Below are positions 14,625 to 23,563 of a stretch of 51,355 nucleotides of DNA, piece after piece. The notes under the pieces were generated by a model. The model did not search any database and was not told where the DNA came from. It saw only the letters and a program-made list of their open reading frames with translations. Source of the stretch: an uncultured Mucilaginibacter sp. GTDB taxonomy: Bacteria > Bacteroidota > Bacteroidia > Sphingobacteriales > Sphingobacteriaceae. The DNA is taken from NCBI GenBank assembly GCA_903863845.1, contig CAIPDP010000197.1, positions 1 to 51,355 of the forward strand. The letters are read 5' to 3'. The position numbers and the translations under genes are program-made. Position 1 is the first letter of the stretch; every line of letters starts with the position of its first letter.

Positions 14625-15727
14625 GCCAGCCTGATTTTAAATTTGTAAATACTTATGCCAAATAGGGCTGCGGTCATACCTACCAGTATCAAAGTTTCTT
14701 TCCAAACTGCTTCAAAGCCCAAACCTTTGATCATGATATTTTTTACGATGATGTAATACCATTTAGACGGTACGATATTGGAGATCACCTGCAAGGGCCA
14801 GGGCATATTTTCTATAGGGAACATAAAGCCGCTGAACAGCAACGTAGGCAGAAACAGGCTCATCATAGCCGTAAACATGGCGGTTTGCTGCGTTTGCGCG
14901 AAATTGGAAATCAATATCCCTACTGAAAGTGATGTTAGGGTGAATAAGATACTTTCAACCATTAATAGGGTGATACTGCCCACGATGGGTACATCAAGGA
15001 CATAAATACTCAATAGCAGAATGGTAATGATGTTCATTAATGAAACCAGCAGGTAAGGAACAGTTTTAGCAATGATGATGCGAAAAGGTTTTAGAGGCGA
15101 AACCAATATCACTTCCATCGTTCCCATTTCTTTTTCTTTGACGATGGCGATGGAGGTCATCATCGCACAAACCAGCATCAATACCAGGGCCATTACACCT
15201 GGCACAAAACTGTAGGCGCCCTTTAATTCGGGGTTGTACAGCATCCTAACCTGGGCTTTGATGGTATAGGGGAGCTGCTCATTATTGTTGAGCGATTGCT
15301 GGTAATAGCTAATGATGGATGATGCATAATTGGTAAGGGTATTGGCCGTGTTCGGGTCGGATGCATCAGCGATCAGTTGTATTTGGGCGCTATTGGTATG
15401 GAGCAGATCGTTTCGGAAATTAGCCGGGAAAACGATCACCATCCGCGTATTGCCCTGCCGGAAGGTTTCACCGATCTGCTTGTAGGAATTGAGATTCTTT
15501 ACCAGGTTAAAATAGCGACTCGCTGCAATTTCATGCGAAATTTCGAGTGTCGCCTCATCTTTTGACTGGTCGAATATGGCAATATTGGCATTTTTTACCT
15601 CGGTGGTCAGCGCAAAGCCGTACAAAATAATTTGCACCACTGGCATAAATATCAGGATGAACAGCGTACGCGGATCCCTCCAGATATGGAGCCACTCCTT
15701 TTTCACAAAAATCAAAAACTGTTTCAA
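14621..15727 (-). CDS. ABC-2 type exporter permease (YbhS/YbhR-like)
   Basis: 368 residues with the same plan as its downstream partner: VKKEWLHIWRDPRTLFILIFMPVVQIILYGFALTTEVKN, an extracytoplasmic domain rich in Gln and Asn (about 45-170), then helices from FVPGVMALVLMLVCAMMTSIAIVKEKEMGTMEVILVSPL to the C-terminus (GMTAALFGISIYKFKIRLA). The E-K-E-M-G-T-M-E motif is the typical cytoplasmic coupling element. It follows the second ATPase gene after a 77-nt gap that contains CCCAATGCCCAAT-type word repeats, the only sizeable gap in the operon. Confidence 0.92.
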   Translation of the reverse strand: MKQFLIFVKKEWLHIWRDPRTLFILIFMPVVQIILYGFALTTEVKNANIAIFDQSKDEATLEISHEIAASRYFNLVKNLNSYKQIGETFRQGNTRMVIVFPANFRNDLLHTNSAQIQLIADASDPNTANTLTNYASSIISYYQQSLNNNEQLPYTIKAQVRMLYNPELKGAYSFVPGVMALVLMLVCAMMTSIAIVKEKEMGTMEVILVSPLKPFRIIIAKTVPYLLVSLMNIITILLLSIYVLDVPIVGSITLLMVESILFTLTSLSVGILISNFAQTQQTAMFTAMMSLFLPTLLFSGFMFPIENMPWPLQVISNIVPSKWYYIIVKNIMIKGLGFEAVWKETLILVGMTAALFGISIYKFKIRLA

Positions 15728-15804
15728 TTTTATCTTTTTTTAATAACGCCCAAATAATCTGATGCTTAAAGACAAAAGACAAATGACCAATGCCCAATGC
15801 CCAA

Positions 15805-16554
15805 TCAATCCCCCGTCCTCACCGCTTTTCTTGCCAGTTGTAAAAATACCTCATCCATGGAATCGGCCGCAAAGTTTTTCATCAGGTTAGCCGGCGTATC
15901 CAGCGCATCGATGCGACCGTCGACCATGATCGACACTCTATTACAATATTCAGCTTCGTCCATATAGTGGGTAGTAACAAAAATGGTGATACCCCTGGCT
16001 GAAGCTTCGTAGATCAATCCCCAGAATTCCCTGCGGGTGATCGGGTCGACACCGCCTGTTGGCTCATCCAGAAAAACAATCGCCGGATCATGTACGATCG
16101 CTATTGAAAAAGCCAGCTTCTGTTTCCATCCCAACGGGAGGGCCCGTACCAGTGTTTTTTCCTCCCCCTCAAGGTGCAGTTGTTTGATCAGTATGGCTGT
16201 CTTTTCTTTGATCTGCGCATCATTCAGGCCGTAAATTCCGGCATAAAACCGGATGTTTTCGGCTATCGTCAGGTCTTCGTATAAGGAGAATTTCTGACTC
16301 ATATAGCCTATGTTTTTCTTGATCTGCTCGGTTTGTTTGTATACATCAAAACCCGCGACAGTAGCCTCACCGGATGTCGGCATCAATAAGCCGCAAAGCA
16401 TACGCATTGCCGTAGTTTTGCCGGCACCATTTGCCCCCAGGAAGCCAAAGATTTCGCCCTTATTCACGTCGAAATTGATTTGATCGACCGCGATAAAGTC
16501 GCCGAAACGTTTGGTAAGGTTATTTGCCGTTATAACTTTTTCTATCAGTGCCAT
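15805..16554 (-). CDS. ABC transporter ATPase, equivalent to the C-terminal half of YbhF
   Basis: 249 residues. Walker A is GANGAGKTT, the Q-loop is YMSQKFSLYEDLT, Walker B is VFLDEPTGGVDP and the H-loop is VTTHYMDEAEYC. The signature loop is LPLGWKQKL in place of the normal LSGGMKQ. That substitution is also what I recall for the second ATPase half of E. coli YbhF. With the preceding ATPase, whose stop codon is immediately before this ATG, it looks like a split version of the fused two-ATPase YbhF. It powers the two ABC-2 permeases. The altered signature may mean one ATP site is less active. Confidence 0.92.
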   Translation of the reverse strand: MALIEKVITANNLTKRFGDFIAVDQINFDVNKGEIFGFLGANGAGKTTAMRMLCGLLMPTSGEATVAGFDVYKQTEQIKKNIGYMSQKFSLYEDLTIAENIRFYAGIYGLNDAQIKEKTAILIKQLHLEGEEKTLVRALPLGWKQKLAFSIAIVHDPAIVFLDEPTGGVDPITRREFWGLIYEASARGITIFVTTHYMDEAEYCNRVSIMVDGRIDALDTPANLMKNFAADSMDEVFLQLARKAVRTGD

Positions 16555-17475
16555 TTAATCAGTCATTAAAGCCATAAAGCAATCTTCGATATTGGGTTCG
16601 ATCTGTGCGATCTCTACGTCTTTAAAATTTCCAGCCGCTGCAATATTTTCAAGCCGCTTTTTGCTGTTTTCCTGCGTTTTAAAAACAACATGGTGGTATT
16701 GCCCGAAGGGGTAGCAGCTTTGCACAAAAGGATCGGCTTTAATAGCATTCATCAAGGGGTACATTTCATTGGCTTTGATCGACCAAAGGGGTTTACCAAA
16801 TTCGCTAATGATTCCTTTGGGTGTATTGATAGACAGTATCACGCCCTTTTGCAATAGTGCCACCCTGTCGCATAAACTGGCTTCGTCCATATAGGGGGTG
16901 GATACCAATATAGTGATGCCTTGTAATTTTAGCCGATGCAGCATCTCCCAGAATTCTTTCCGCGAAACCGCATCAACACCGGTTGTTGGTTCATCTAAAA
17001 ATAAAATGGTTGGTTTATGGATCAGCGCGCAGCATAGTGCCAGCTTTTGCTTCATTCCACCCGATAAGGCCCCTGCACGGCGTGTTTTAAACGGTTCTAA
17101 CTGCTGATAGATATCTTTAACCAGGTCGTAATTCTCTTCAATGGAGGTATTGAAAATAGCCGCAAAGAACTCCAGGTTTTCCTGTACCGAAAGATCCTGA
17201 TACAACGAGAATTTACCCGGCATATACCCAACATGTTTCCTTATCTCTTCGTATTCGGTAACTACATCAAAGCCATCTACCCAGGCTTTGCCACTTTTGG
17301 CCAGCAACAGGGTAGTAAGGATACGGAACAAGGAGGTCTTGCCCGCACCATCCGGACCGATAATACCGAATATCTCTCCCTTTTCTATAGAAAAAGTGAT
17401 TCCTTTTAAGGCTTCAACCACCGTTTTTTTGGTCGGGTAGTTCTGGACGATATTTTCGGCAACTATAGGCTTCAT
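16555..17475 (-). CDS. ABC transporter ATPase, equivalent to the N-terminal half of YbhF
   Basis: 306 residues. Walker A GPDGAGKTS, Q-loop YMPGKFSLYQDLS, canonical signature LSGGMKQKL, Walker B LFLDEPTTGVDAVSRKEFW and H-loop VSTPYMDEASLC. The H-loop histidine is replaced: STPYMDE in place of STHYMDE. The C-terminal ~75 residues after the ATPase core form an accessory domain. The start overlaps the HlyD-like gene by 4 nt, and the next ATPase begins right after the stop. The His-to-Pro change here and the degenerate signature in the partner suggest asymmetric ATP sites, which is an inference from sequence. Confidence 0.92.
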   Translation of the reverse strand: MKPIVAENIVQNYPTKKTVVEALKGITFSIEKGEIFGIIGPDGAGKTSLFRILTTLLLAKSGKAWVDGFDVVTEYEEIRKHVGYMPGKFSLYQDLSVQENLEFFAAIFNTSIEENYDLVKDIYQQLEPFKTRRAGALSGGMKQKLALCCALIHKPTILFLDEPTTGVDAVSRKEFWEMLHRLKLQGITILVSTPYMDEASLCDRVALLQKGVILSINTPKGIISEFGKPLWSIKANEMYPLMNAIKADPFVQSCYPFGQYHHVVFKTQENSKKRLENIAAAGNFKDVEIAQIEPNIEDCFMALMTD

Positions 17476-18422
17476 TTCGTTTGATTGAATTGTACTTCGC
17501 CGTACATGCCTATTTTCAGATAGCCATCATTTTTCACGTGGATCTTCACTGCATAAACCAGGTTCGCCCGTTCATCCTTGGTTTGTATGGTTTTGGGCGT
17601 GAATTCTGCTTTATCCGAAATATAGTAAACCACACCCGGATAGGTTTTGTAGCTGCTCGCCGTACTATCAACCAGCACATTAACTTTTTGACCCAGTTTT
17701 AGCTGTGCCAATTGGGTGTCGGTAATATAAGCCCTTAGCGTGATGACAGACAGATCGGCTATTTTATATAGTGCTTTGCCTGTCGCGGTAACTTCACCGG
17801 CCATGGCATATTTGGTCAACACGGTACCGTTGATGGGGCTGGTGATAAAGGTGCGTTTCAACTGGTCGTTGATCTGTGCCACAGATTTGCTGAGTGGTTT
17901 GGCTTCACTTAATACCGTGCTGTTTTGGGTACCGGTAGTAGTTTCCTGCACCTGTATTTGTTGGGTGTTAGCAGCTATCTGCTTTTTTAAAACATCAACC
18001 TGGTTGTTCCAGTTATCGAGCTGTTGCTGGGTGGCTGCATCCGATTTTAATAACCTGGCTGTACGGTCGCGCTCAGTTATCGCATTGTCGAGTTGTGCCT
18101 TAAGTACCGCTATCTGGTCTTTCAACAGTTTTACCTGAGGCGCAACGTCCATGGTTTTCTGGTGTAGCGCATTGATGCTGGCTTCCAGCTGGGCTTTCTG
18201 TAATTCGAGTGGGACCGAGTCGATCACACCAATGACGCTATCTTTTTTAAGGACAGAGCCTTCATCGATATTTAGGGATTTGATCTTGCCCGGAACTTCT
18301 GATGAAACGATCACTTCATCGGCCTCAAAGGTCCCCTGGGCGTCGGAAGCGTTGTTATTTGAACTACAGCCCGACAGCAAAACGGGCAGCAGGGCGATGT
18401 ATAGTAAAAAACGGGTTTTCAT
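17472..18422 (-). CDS. HlyD-family periplasmic adaptor lipoprotein (YbhG-like)
   Basis: 316 residues. The N-terminal lipoprotein signal has lipobox LLSGC (C19), so it is probably anchored by lipid. A beta-barrel/lipoyl half (EVIVSSEVPGKIKSLNIDEGSVLKKDSVIGVID) is followed by a long coiled-coil hairpin (about 75-165, rich in Gln, Leu and Lys) and the second lipoyl half (ITSPINGTVLTKYAMAGEVTATGKALYKIADL) with a C-terminal barrel. It bridges the inner-membrane permeases and the TolC-like channel encoded just upstream (22-nt gap). It overlaps the next ATPase gene by 4 nt. Confidence 0.92.
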   Translation of the reverse strand: MKTRFLLYIALLPVLLSGCSSNNNASDAQGTFEADEVIVSSEVPGKIKSLNIDEGSVLKKDSVIGVIDSVPLELQKAQLEASINALHQKTMDVAPQVKLLKDQIAVLKAQLDNAITERDRTARLLKSDAATQQQLDNWNNQVDVLKKQIAANTQQIQVQETTTGTQNSTVLSEAKPLSKSVAQINDQLKRTFITSPINGTVLTKYAMAGEVTATGKALYKIADLSVITLRAYITDTQLAQLKLGQKVNVLVDSTASSYKTYPGVVYYISDKAEFTPKTIQTKDERANLVYAVKIHVKNDGYLKIGMYGEVQFNQTK

Positions 18423-18444
18423 TTATGTTTTTTTAAGCGTTTAA

Positions 18445-19758
18445 TTAATTGTTGATCTTGATATTACCTACCGTATTTTGGTAACTGTATTCGGCTTGCA
18501 ATAACTGCATTTGATGCAGGGTACGGTTTTGTCGTGCCTGGTCTTCTGCGTTTACCTGGTTGATGTAATCGTGGGCGCTCAGAACACCATTTTCAAGCTG
18601 AGCTGATGCCGCTTTTTTAACAGATTCGCGCAGTTCAATTATCGCATCGTCTTTCTTTACTAGTGCATTGTATTTTTCGATGTCTTCATTCTGTTGTTTT
18701 TGCGTGATACTGGTATTAAAAAGGAACGTTTCCTTTTGTACATCCAACGATTGCTTATCGATATTCAGCAGCTGTTTTAGGTTTTTGAGGGTATATAAAC
18801 TTCCCAGGCTCCAGCTGAGTTTTAAGCCGCCGATATAATACCATGAAAAATTATTGTTCAGGAAATTCAAACCGGGTCGTCCATAGCCGCCTTGTGCAAA
18901 AAACCCTAATTTGGGCAGTAATTGCGTCGTCAATAACTTATCCTGCAGGTCGTAAGTTTTTTTCTGGTAGTCAAATGATTGCAATTCGGGCCGGCTGATA
19001 TTTTCGGAAGCAGCGGGCTGAACTTCAACAGGTTTTTCAAGCGGCGTATTTTCATTCAGTTTACTGTTGATGAATAGCGAAAGCATATCAAGGTATGCCT
19101 TTTGTGTAGCCTTCAGTTCATCACGCGTTTGTTCGGCCTGTAATAGCTGGGCCGAAAGTTCGTCAACACTGCTGCGATAGGCTACGCCATTAGCTAACAT
19201 CGCCTTTTCTTTATCTACACCGTTTTGGATATCCTGCCTGAGCAGATCATTTAATTTTAATTGTTCATTGACCATTAACGCACCAAAAAACAACTGGTTT
19301 ACCCGGTCGTACAAAGCATATAATTGAACTTCGAGGCTTTGCTGCTGAATAACCTGGTTAGCTTCGGCAGTTTCTTTTTGATTTTTTATGGCCCCGCCAT
19401 CGTAAATCACCTGATCCAATTCGCCGTACATTTTGTATTGATCTCTGCTGTATTGGGGAAATGTCAGGCCCGGTAACTTGAACGGAAAATTGGTTACTGC
19501 CGACTGATAGGTTGCCTGCCCGTTGATGGATAGCGCAGGCAAATAACCTTTGGAAGCATTGGAGACCGTGTAGTCTTTTGTCTTATTGATCAGGTCACGT
19601 TGTTTGATCAGCGGATAATTTTGACGCGCCAGCCGGTAGCATGTGCTGATGGTTAATGAGGGCGACTGCGCGCGGGCGACCGGTAAACAAACAGCAGTTA
19701 AAAGGAATACAACTGTACCCTTTAACCATCTTTTATGATTGAAATTGTTTATAGTCAT
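18445..19758 (-). CDS. TolC-family outer membrane efflux channel
   Basis: 437 residues. A signal peptide (FLLTAVCLPVARAQS) is followed by two outer-membrane efflux protein repeats, predicted as long helices interrupted by beta segments: LTISTCYRLARQNYPLIKQRDLI, then SNASKGYLPALSINGQATYQS, and in the second half TQLLPKLGFFAQGGYGRPG and YYIGGLKLSWSLGSLYTLK. The C-terminal helices include NGVLSAHDYINQVNAEDQARQN. It is the second gene of the operon, after the TetR gene. It forms the outer-membrane exit for the ABC-2 exporter and HlyD adaptor. Confidence 0.92.
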   Translation of the reverse strand: MTINNFNHKRWLKGTVVFLLTAVCLPVARAQSPSLTISTCYRLARQNYPLIKQRDLINKTKDYTVSNASKGYLPALSINGQATYQSAVTNFPFKLPGLTFPQYSRDQYKMYGELDQVIYDGGAIKNQKETAEANQVIQQQSLEVQLYALYDRVNQLFFGALMVNEQLKLNDLLRQDIQNGVDKEKAMLANGVAYRSSVDELSAQLLQAEQTRDELKATQKAYLDMLSLFINSKLNENTPLEKPVEVQPAASENISRPELQSFDYQKKTYDLQDKLLTTQLLPKLGFFAQGGYGRPGLNFLNNNFSWYYIGGLKLSWSLGSLYTLKNLKQLLNIDKQSLDVQKETFLFNTSITQKQQNEDIEKYNALVKKDDAIIELRESVKKAASAQLENGVLSAHDYINQVNAEDQARQNRTLHQMQLLQAEYSYQNTVGNIKINN

Positions 19759-19795
19759 AGTGTTAGGCCAAATATTAATTCAAAATATCGTTCGT

Positions 19796-20422
19796 TTATT
19801 GGTTCATGATCTGCGTTAACCATATCGGAACCAGTTTTTTTCTTTCTTCTATAATCTGTTTAAATTCATCTTCCTGGATGGTGCCAGATTGAACAAGCAG
19901 CGGTCGGGCCAAAAATGGAAATACAATCAAACCAAGCATATTCACCAGGATATTGACCGGGTGAAAAGCCATTTTACCCTTTTTTTGACGAGCTTGCAGT
20001 TGTTTAAGAAAATAGGAATTCATGAAAAGTTTATTTTCACTGACCATTTTTGGTAACTTATTCGAGCCAGACATGATCTCATTGACAAAAAAATAGGGGA
20101 GCTCAGGGTTCTCAATCAGTAACCCTATATAATGCTCCACTATCGCTTCAACCTTATCTTCTAATGTTGACGATTCATCATTAATAACATTTTGAATTTT
20201 TTCAACATGCTTCTTAATGGTTTCGTCCATAATGATCTCGAACAGCTTTTCTTTACTGCGGAAATAATAGTTCACCAGCGCCACGTTTATATCGGCTTCT
20301 GCTGCTATGTCGCGCACTTTGGCAGCTGCGTATCCTTTACCGGTAAATACTATCCTGGCTGCTTTTTTTATTTTTTCTTCAGTCGAATTATCTATATCGG
20401 TAATTGTGTTGTTCCTTGCCAT
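19796..20422 (-). CDS. TetR/AcrR-family repressor of the exporter operon
   Basis: 208 residues. The N-terminal helix-turn-helix (about 14-60: EEKIKKAARIVFTGKGYAAAKVRDIAAEADINVALVNYYFRSKEKLFEIIM) is a textbook TetR domain; the remaining helices form the ligand/dimer domain. It is the first gene of a six-gene exporter set (37 nt before the TolC gene). E. coli CecR governs the related ybhGFSR operon in the same way. A 29-bp palindrome, TTAAACAA-N13-TTGTTTAA with further internal symmetry, sits 42 nt upstream over the -33 element, so autorepression and derepression by an unknown inducer are expected. Confidence 0.93.
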   Translation of the reverse strand: MARNNTITDIDNSTEEKIKKAARIVFTGKGYAAAKVRDIAAEADINVALVNYYFRSKEKLFEIIMDETIKKHVEKIQNVINDESSTLEDKVEAIVEHYIGLLIENPELPYFFVNEIMSGSNKLPKMVSENKLFMNSYFLKQLQARQKKGKMAFHPVNILVNMLGLIVFPFLARPLLVQSGTIQEDEFKQIIEERKKLVPIWLTQIMNQ

Positions 20423-20440
20423 TCAATCTTAATTTCACAA

Positions 20441-20472
20441 CAAATCTAAAATGAATATTTTTATTAAACAAA
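20441..20472 (-). promoter_or_regulatory. Promoter of the TetR-exporter operon
   Basis: On the minus strand TTTG (20472-20469), 20 nt, then TAGATTTG (20448-20441): both elements match the Bacteroidota consensus perfectly at normal spacing, with the -7 element about 19 nt before the TetR ATG. Confidence 0.8.
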
Positions 20473-20492
20473 TGTTTTAAACGGTTGTTTAA
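20464..20492. promoter_or_regulatory. Palindromic TetR operator
   Basis: 29-bp inverted repeat with arms TTAAACAA and TTGTTTAA; 25 of 29 positions agree with the reverse complement. It overlaps the -33 element of the operon promoter, so bound repressor would block RNA polymerase. Confidence 0.8.
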
Positions 20493-20790
20493 ATTTTGTG
20501 TTTAAATGCATTCATGCTACAAATAAAAGGCAATATCTTTAAGGAGATATGATTATAATCAGCCGCAATTGTGACTTCGCTTATTTTTTCTCGTCATTCT
20601 GAATTAGGATTGGGTAAATGTTCTTTTAAAGGCAAGCAAAATCACGAGATAATGTTTTAGTTCATTGCACAATACTTGCAATTTTATTAAACCCTGGATT
20701 AGTTAAAACAACAATGCTTAATAAGTACAACTTGAAACGGGTTTATAACGTAGAAATACCTTATCAATTTACCATTAGGTATTGTTACGT
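20493..20790. other. Divergent spacer between exporter operon and YaiO gene
   Basis: About 300 nt of AT-rich sequence with no coding ORF. No consensus TTTG/TAnnTTTG pair was found for the plus-strand YaiO gene. Confidence 0.4.
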
Positions 20791-22038
20791 ATGAACTTTA
20801 AGTTATTTCCTATAATACTCTTGCTTTCAGTGATTTTTGGTGCGGCTAATGCCCAAACATCGGTATCGTCAGATGAGTTATTTCAACAGGCCCGCACCGC
20901 AGCGTTCGATCAGAAAGATTATAAGAATGCAATAGAATTGAGTAACCAGGCATTGACAAAAAGCCCCGACTACGCTGATATTCATATCTTCCTTGGCCGT
21001 GTTTATGCATGGTCTGACAAATTGGATAGTGCACGTGCCCAATTTAAGCTGGTATTGGCTAAACATCCCGATAATGACGATGCTTCTTTAGCCTACGGTA
21101 GCCTGGAGTATTGGAATAATAACTCGCCCCTGGCTCTGCAGCTTGTTAATGATGGTTTAAAATACCACCCTAAAGCAAAGGACCTGTTGCTATTGAAAGC
21201 AAAAGTGCAGAATGATCTGAAACAATATACAGACGCAAGCACCACGATAGACACCCTGCTGAAGACCGACCCGACCAATACCGAAGCACATGCCTTAGAC
21301 GAAAGAGTTAAGGATAATGCCGCCAAAAATAAAATTGGCCTTAGCTATGATTATATTCATTTTGACAAACAGTTTAATGCACCCTGGCAATTGGTTAGTT
21401 TTGAATATGGGCGCCAGACAGATATCGGGTCGATCATTGCTTATGTAAATTATGCAAATCGATTTAACAGCGATGGTGTACAATACGAGGTCGACGCTTA
21501 TCCCCATATTTCTAAGACATTTTATGCTTATGTAAGTGCGGGCTATTCCGGTAATGAAGGTGTATTTCCAAAATTCAGGTCTGGCTTTTCGCTGTATGCT
21601 AATTTACCGGCAAGTTTTGAGGCCGAAGCCGGTTTCAGATACTTGTACTTTACCGGCGATACCTGGATATATACTGCCTCGATCGGAAAATATTACAAGA
21701 ATTTTTGGTTTAACTTCCGTACGTATTTAACACCCTCGAATAGCTCAATTTCGCAGTCGTATTCATTCCATGCCAGGTATTATACCGGTGGAGCCGATGA
21801 TTACCTTTCTTTAGGTTTGGGCACCGGAGTTTCTCCTGATGATCCGAAGAACGTTATTTTGCTCAACAACGGCAACAATTATAAACTGCGCTCAAATAAT
21901 ATTTCGGCGGCTTTCTGGCATTCCTTCAAACGGTTGAATATTTTCTTTTTGACCGCTAGTCTCGATCACCAGGAATACCAATTTCAAACCTGGGGAAATC
22001 AATTGGATTTGGGTGTAGGCTATATCAGGAGATTTTAA
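20791..22038 (+). CDS. YaiO-family outer membrane beta-barrel with N-terminal TPRs
   Basis: 415 residues from the ATG at 20791 (signal peptide MNFKLFPIILLLSVIFGAANA). Residues ~25-175 are TPR-like (DYKNAIELSNQALTKSPDYADIHIFLGRVYAWSDKLDSARAQFKLVLAKHPDNDDASLAYG). Residues ~180-415 are amphipathic beta strands of the YaiO barrel (NKIGLSYDYIHFDKQF, LVSFEYGRQTDIGSIIAYVNYANRF, GFRYLYFTGDTWIYTASIGKYYKNFWFNFRTYLTP). TPR plus barrel is the plan of polysaccharide export porins such as PgaA and BcsC, and E. coli yaiO lies near a family 2 glycosyltransferase gene. The next ORF overlaps the stop by 1 nt. The GT2/sulfatase operon faces it, so a role in polysaccharide export is likely. Confidence 0.85.
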   Translation: MNFKLFPIILLLSVIFGAANAQTSVSSDELFQQARTAAFDQKDYKNAIELSNQALTKSPDYADIHIFLGRVYAWSDKLDSARAQFKLVLAKHPDNDDASLAYGSLEYWNNNSPLALQLVNDGLKYHPKAKDLLLLKAKVQNDLKQYTDASTTIDTLLKTDPTNTEAHALDERVKDNAAKNKIGLSYDYIHFDKQFNAPWQLVSFEYGRQTDIGSIIAYVNYANRFNSDGVQYEVDAYPHISKTFYAYVSAGYSGNEGVFPKFRSGFSLYANLPASFEAEAGFRYLYFTGDTWIYTASIGKYYKNFWFNFRTYLTPSNSSISQSYSFHARYYTGGADDYLSLGLGTGVSPDDPKNVILLNNGNNYKLRSNNISAAFWHSFKRLNIFFLTASLDHQEYQFQTWGNQLDLGVGYIRRF

Positions 22039-23204
22039 TGAGAGGAATCAGAAAAGTTTTTTTAATGTATGTGATCCCGCTGGTCCTGCTTTTTCCGCTG
22101 ATCATGTGGCTTGCCTGGGTTTTTGAACCTAAGTCAAAACTGGTTGTTGCCATAGTTGATAAGACATCGCTCGATCAGTCGGGCCAGGAACATATCTCAT
22201 TGACCTGGATATTGAATCATAATCGATTCACTAAAACGGCCGATGAGAGTTATACGATCGCTAATGATTACTTCGGTTTTTTTCCGAAAGAAGACGAAAA
22301 ATTCAGGGTTAAAGGCCTGGAGCGCTTTTCGTCAGAGCAACTCAAGCAATTGAGCAATGATGCCGATCTGACCTATTTTACCGATACCTATGGTGTTTAC
22401 AAGAACGAGTGGTACAGTCATAAAACTGATGGCGCACGTTCGGGCGTTCTATATGGAGGGCTGAGCGCACAGGATGTCGAATTCCTGCAGGATATGAAGG
22501 AGAAGCATAAACTTATTATTACCGAGTTCAATACGATCGGCTCACCTACCAATGCTGATAACCGGAACAAGTTTGAAAAGATGTTTGGTATGCACTGGAC
22601 AGGTTGGACCGCCCGCTTTTTTGATAGCTTTGATACCACACGCAATAAAGAGCTGCCACGCTGGCTCATCAAAAATTATAAGAATCAACACGATCAAAAA
22701 TGGCCATTTCATAAAGCCGGCCTCGCATTTGTAAGTAACGACGACCAGATCGTGATACTGGAAGACAGTACGCACTTAAGAGATCCGATACCCCATATTG
22801 TTACTTTTCAGTACGGACAAAAGAACCTGGGCCTGCCGGAAAGGATGAAATACCCTTTTTGGTTTGATGTTATTGAGCCCTCACTTTCAGTAAACCACGC
22901 CGTGTCGACCTTTGACCTGGGATTAAATGACAGGGGAGCAGCAGAGCTGAAAAAGTATGGTATACCAACTACCTTTCCGGCAATTATCATGCACAAAGGA
23001 GCTGATTACCAGTTTTATTATTTTTCCGGCGATTTTTGTGATAACCCAATCTCTATGTTTACTTCCTACTTTAAAGGGGTGAGTTATTTTCGCTGGATGT
23101 TCTATAACAGCGATGATCCGGTTGAACGGAGTAGTTTCTTCTGGACCTTCTATCGCCCTATGATCACTAATATATTGAGTGAGAACGCTGCTAACCATAA
23201 ATAG
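22038..23204 (+). CDS. Membrane-anchored protein of unknown function, coupled to YaiO
   Basis: 388 residues, not recognised. One N-terminal membrane segment (about 8-29, VFLMYVIPLVLLFPLIMWLAWVF) is followed by a large domain expected outside the inner membrane. It has alternating strand-helix segments: KLVVAIVDKTSLD, ADLTYFTDTYGVYKNEW, SGVLYGGLSAQDVEFLQDMKEKHKLIITEFNTIGSPT, HKAGLAFVSNDDQIVILED, and an aromatic C-terminal part. The pattern recalls class I glutamine-amidotransferase-like or Rossmann-like folds, but I see no catalytic Cys-His-Glu triad. The ATG overlaps the YaiO stop by 1 nt, so the two are translationally coupled and probably work together in envelope polysaccharide handling. 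Confidence 0.8.
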   Translation: MRGIRKVFLMYVIPLVLLFPLIMWLAWVFEPKSKLVVAIVDKTSLDQSGQEHISLTWILNHNRFTKTADESYTIANDYFGFFPKEDEKFRVKGLERFSSEQLKQLSNDADLTYFTDTYGVYKNEWYSHKTDGARSGVLYGGLSAQDVEFLQDMKEKHKLIITEFNTIGSPTNADNRNKFEKMFGMHWTGWTARFFDSFDTTRNKELPRWLIKNYKNQHDQKWPFHKAGLAFVSNDDQIVILEDSTHLRDPIPHIVTFQYGQKNLGLPERMKYPFWFDVIEPSLSVNHAVSTFDLGLNDRGAAELKKYGIPTTFPAIIMHKGADYQFYYFSGDFCDNPISMFTSYFKGVSYFRWMFYNSDDPVERSSFFWTFYRPMITNILSENAANHK

Positions 23205-23563
23205 ACCCGTGTTTATTATGTAAACTATGCATCGCTAAAACCCGGCTTTAGATATAATCCAACATTTACCGTTGTACCGGATACAAAAAAGAAAGCTCAA
23301 ACAGGCTTTCTTTTTTGTTTTCCAAACTGCTATTCGAGATCATCTTTTGGGTTAAACAATTTGGTTTGATCATTCGGATATTAGAATCCTTTCTAAAGCG
23401 GATAGCAGGATAGAAAATCCGACAATTACCAACAGGGATATCCTTTGTGGATTGTTCAACACTTAGTTTAGGTTGATCAGTAATTCAAGTATTCTTAAGG
23501 GCATGAAATTTACCGGAATGAAGCAATGTATATCGGACTAGAGCAATACTTTATATAAATCTG
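23205..23563. other. Convergent spacer after the YaiO pair
   Basis: 359 nt between convergent genes. It contains the terminator at 23285-23316; the remainder is AT-rich with no supported ORF or RNA. Confidence 0.5.
23285..23316. terminator. Bidirectional terminator between convergent polysaccharide genes
   Basis: AAAAAAGAAAGC (23285-23296), 8-nt loop, GCTTTCTTTTTT (23305-23316): a perfect 12-bp stem with A and T tracts on both sides, 80 nt after the plus-strand gene. Confidence 0.85.
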
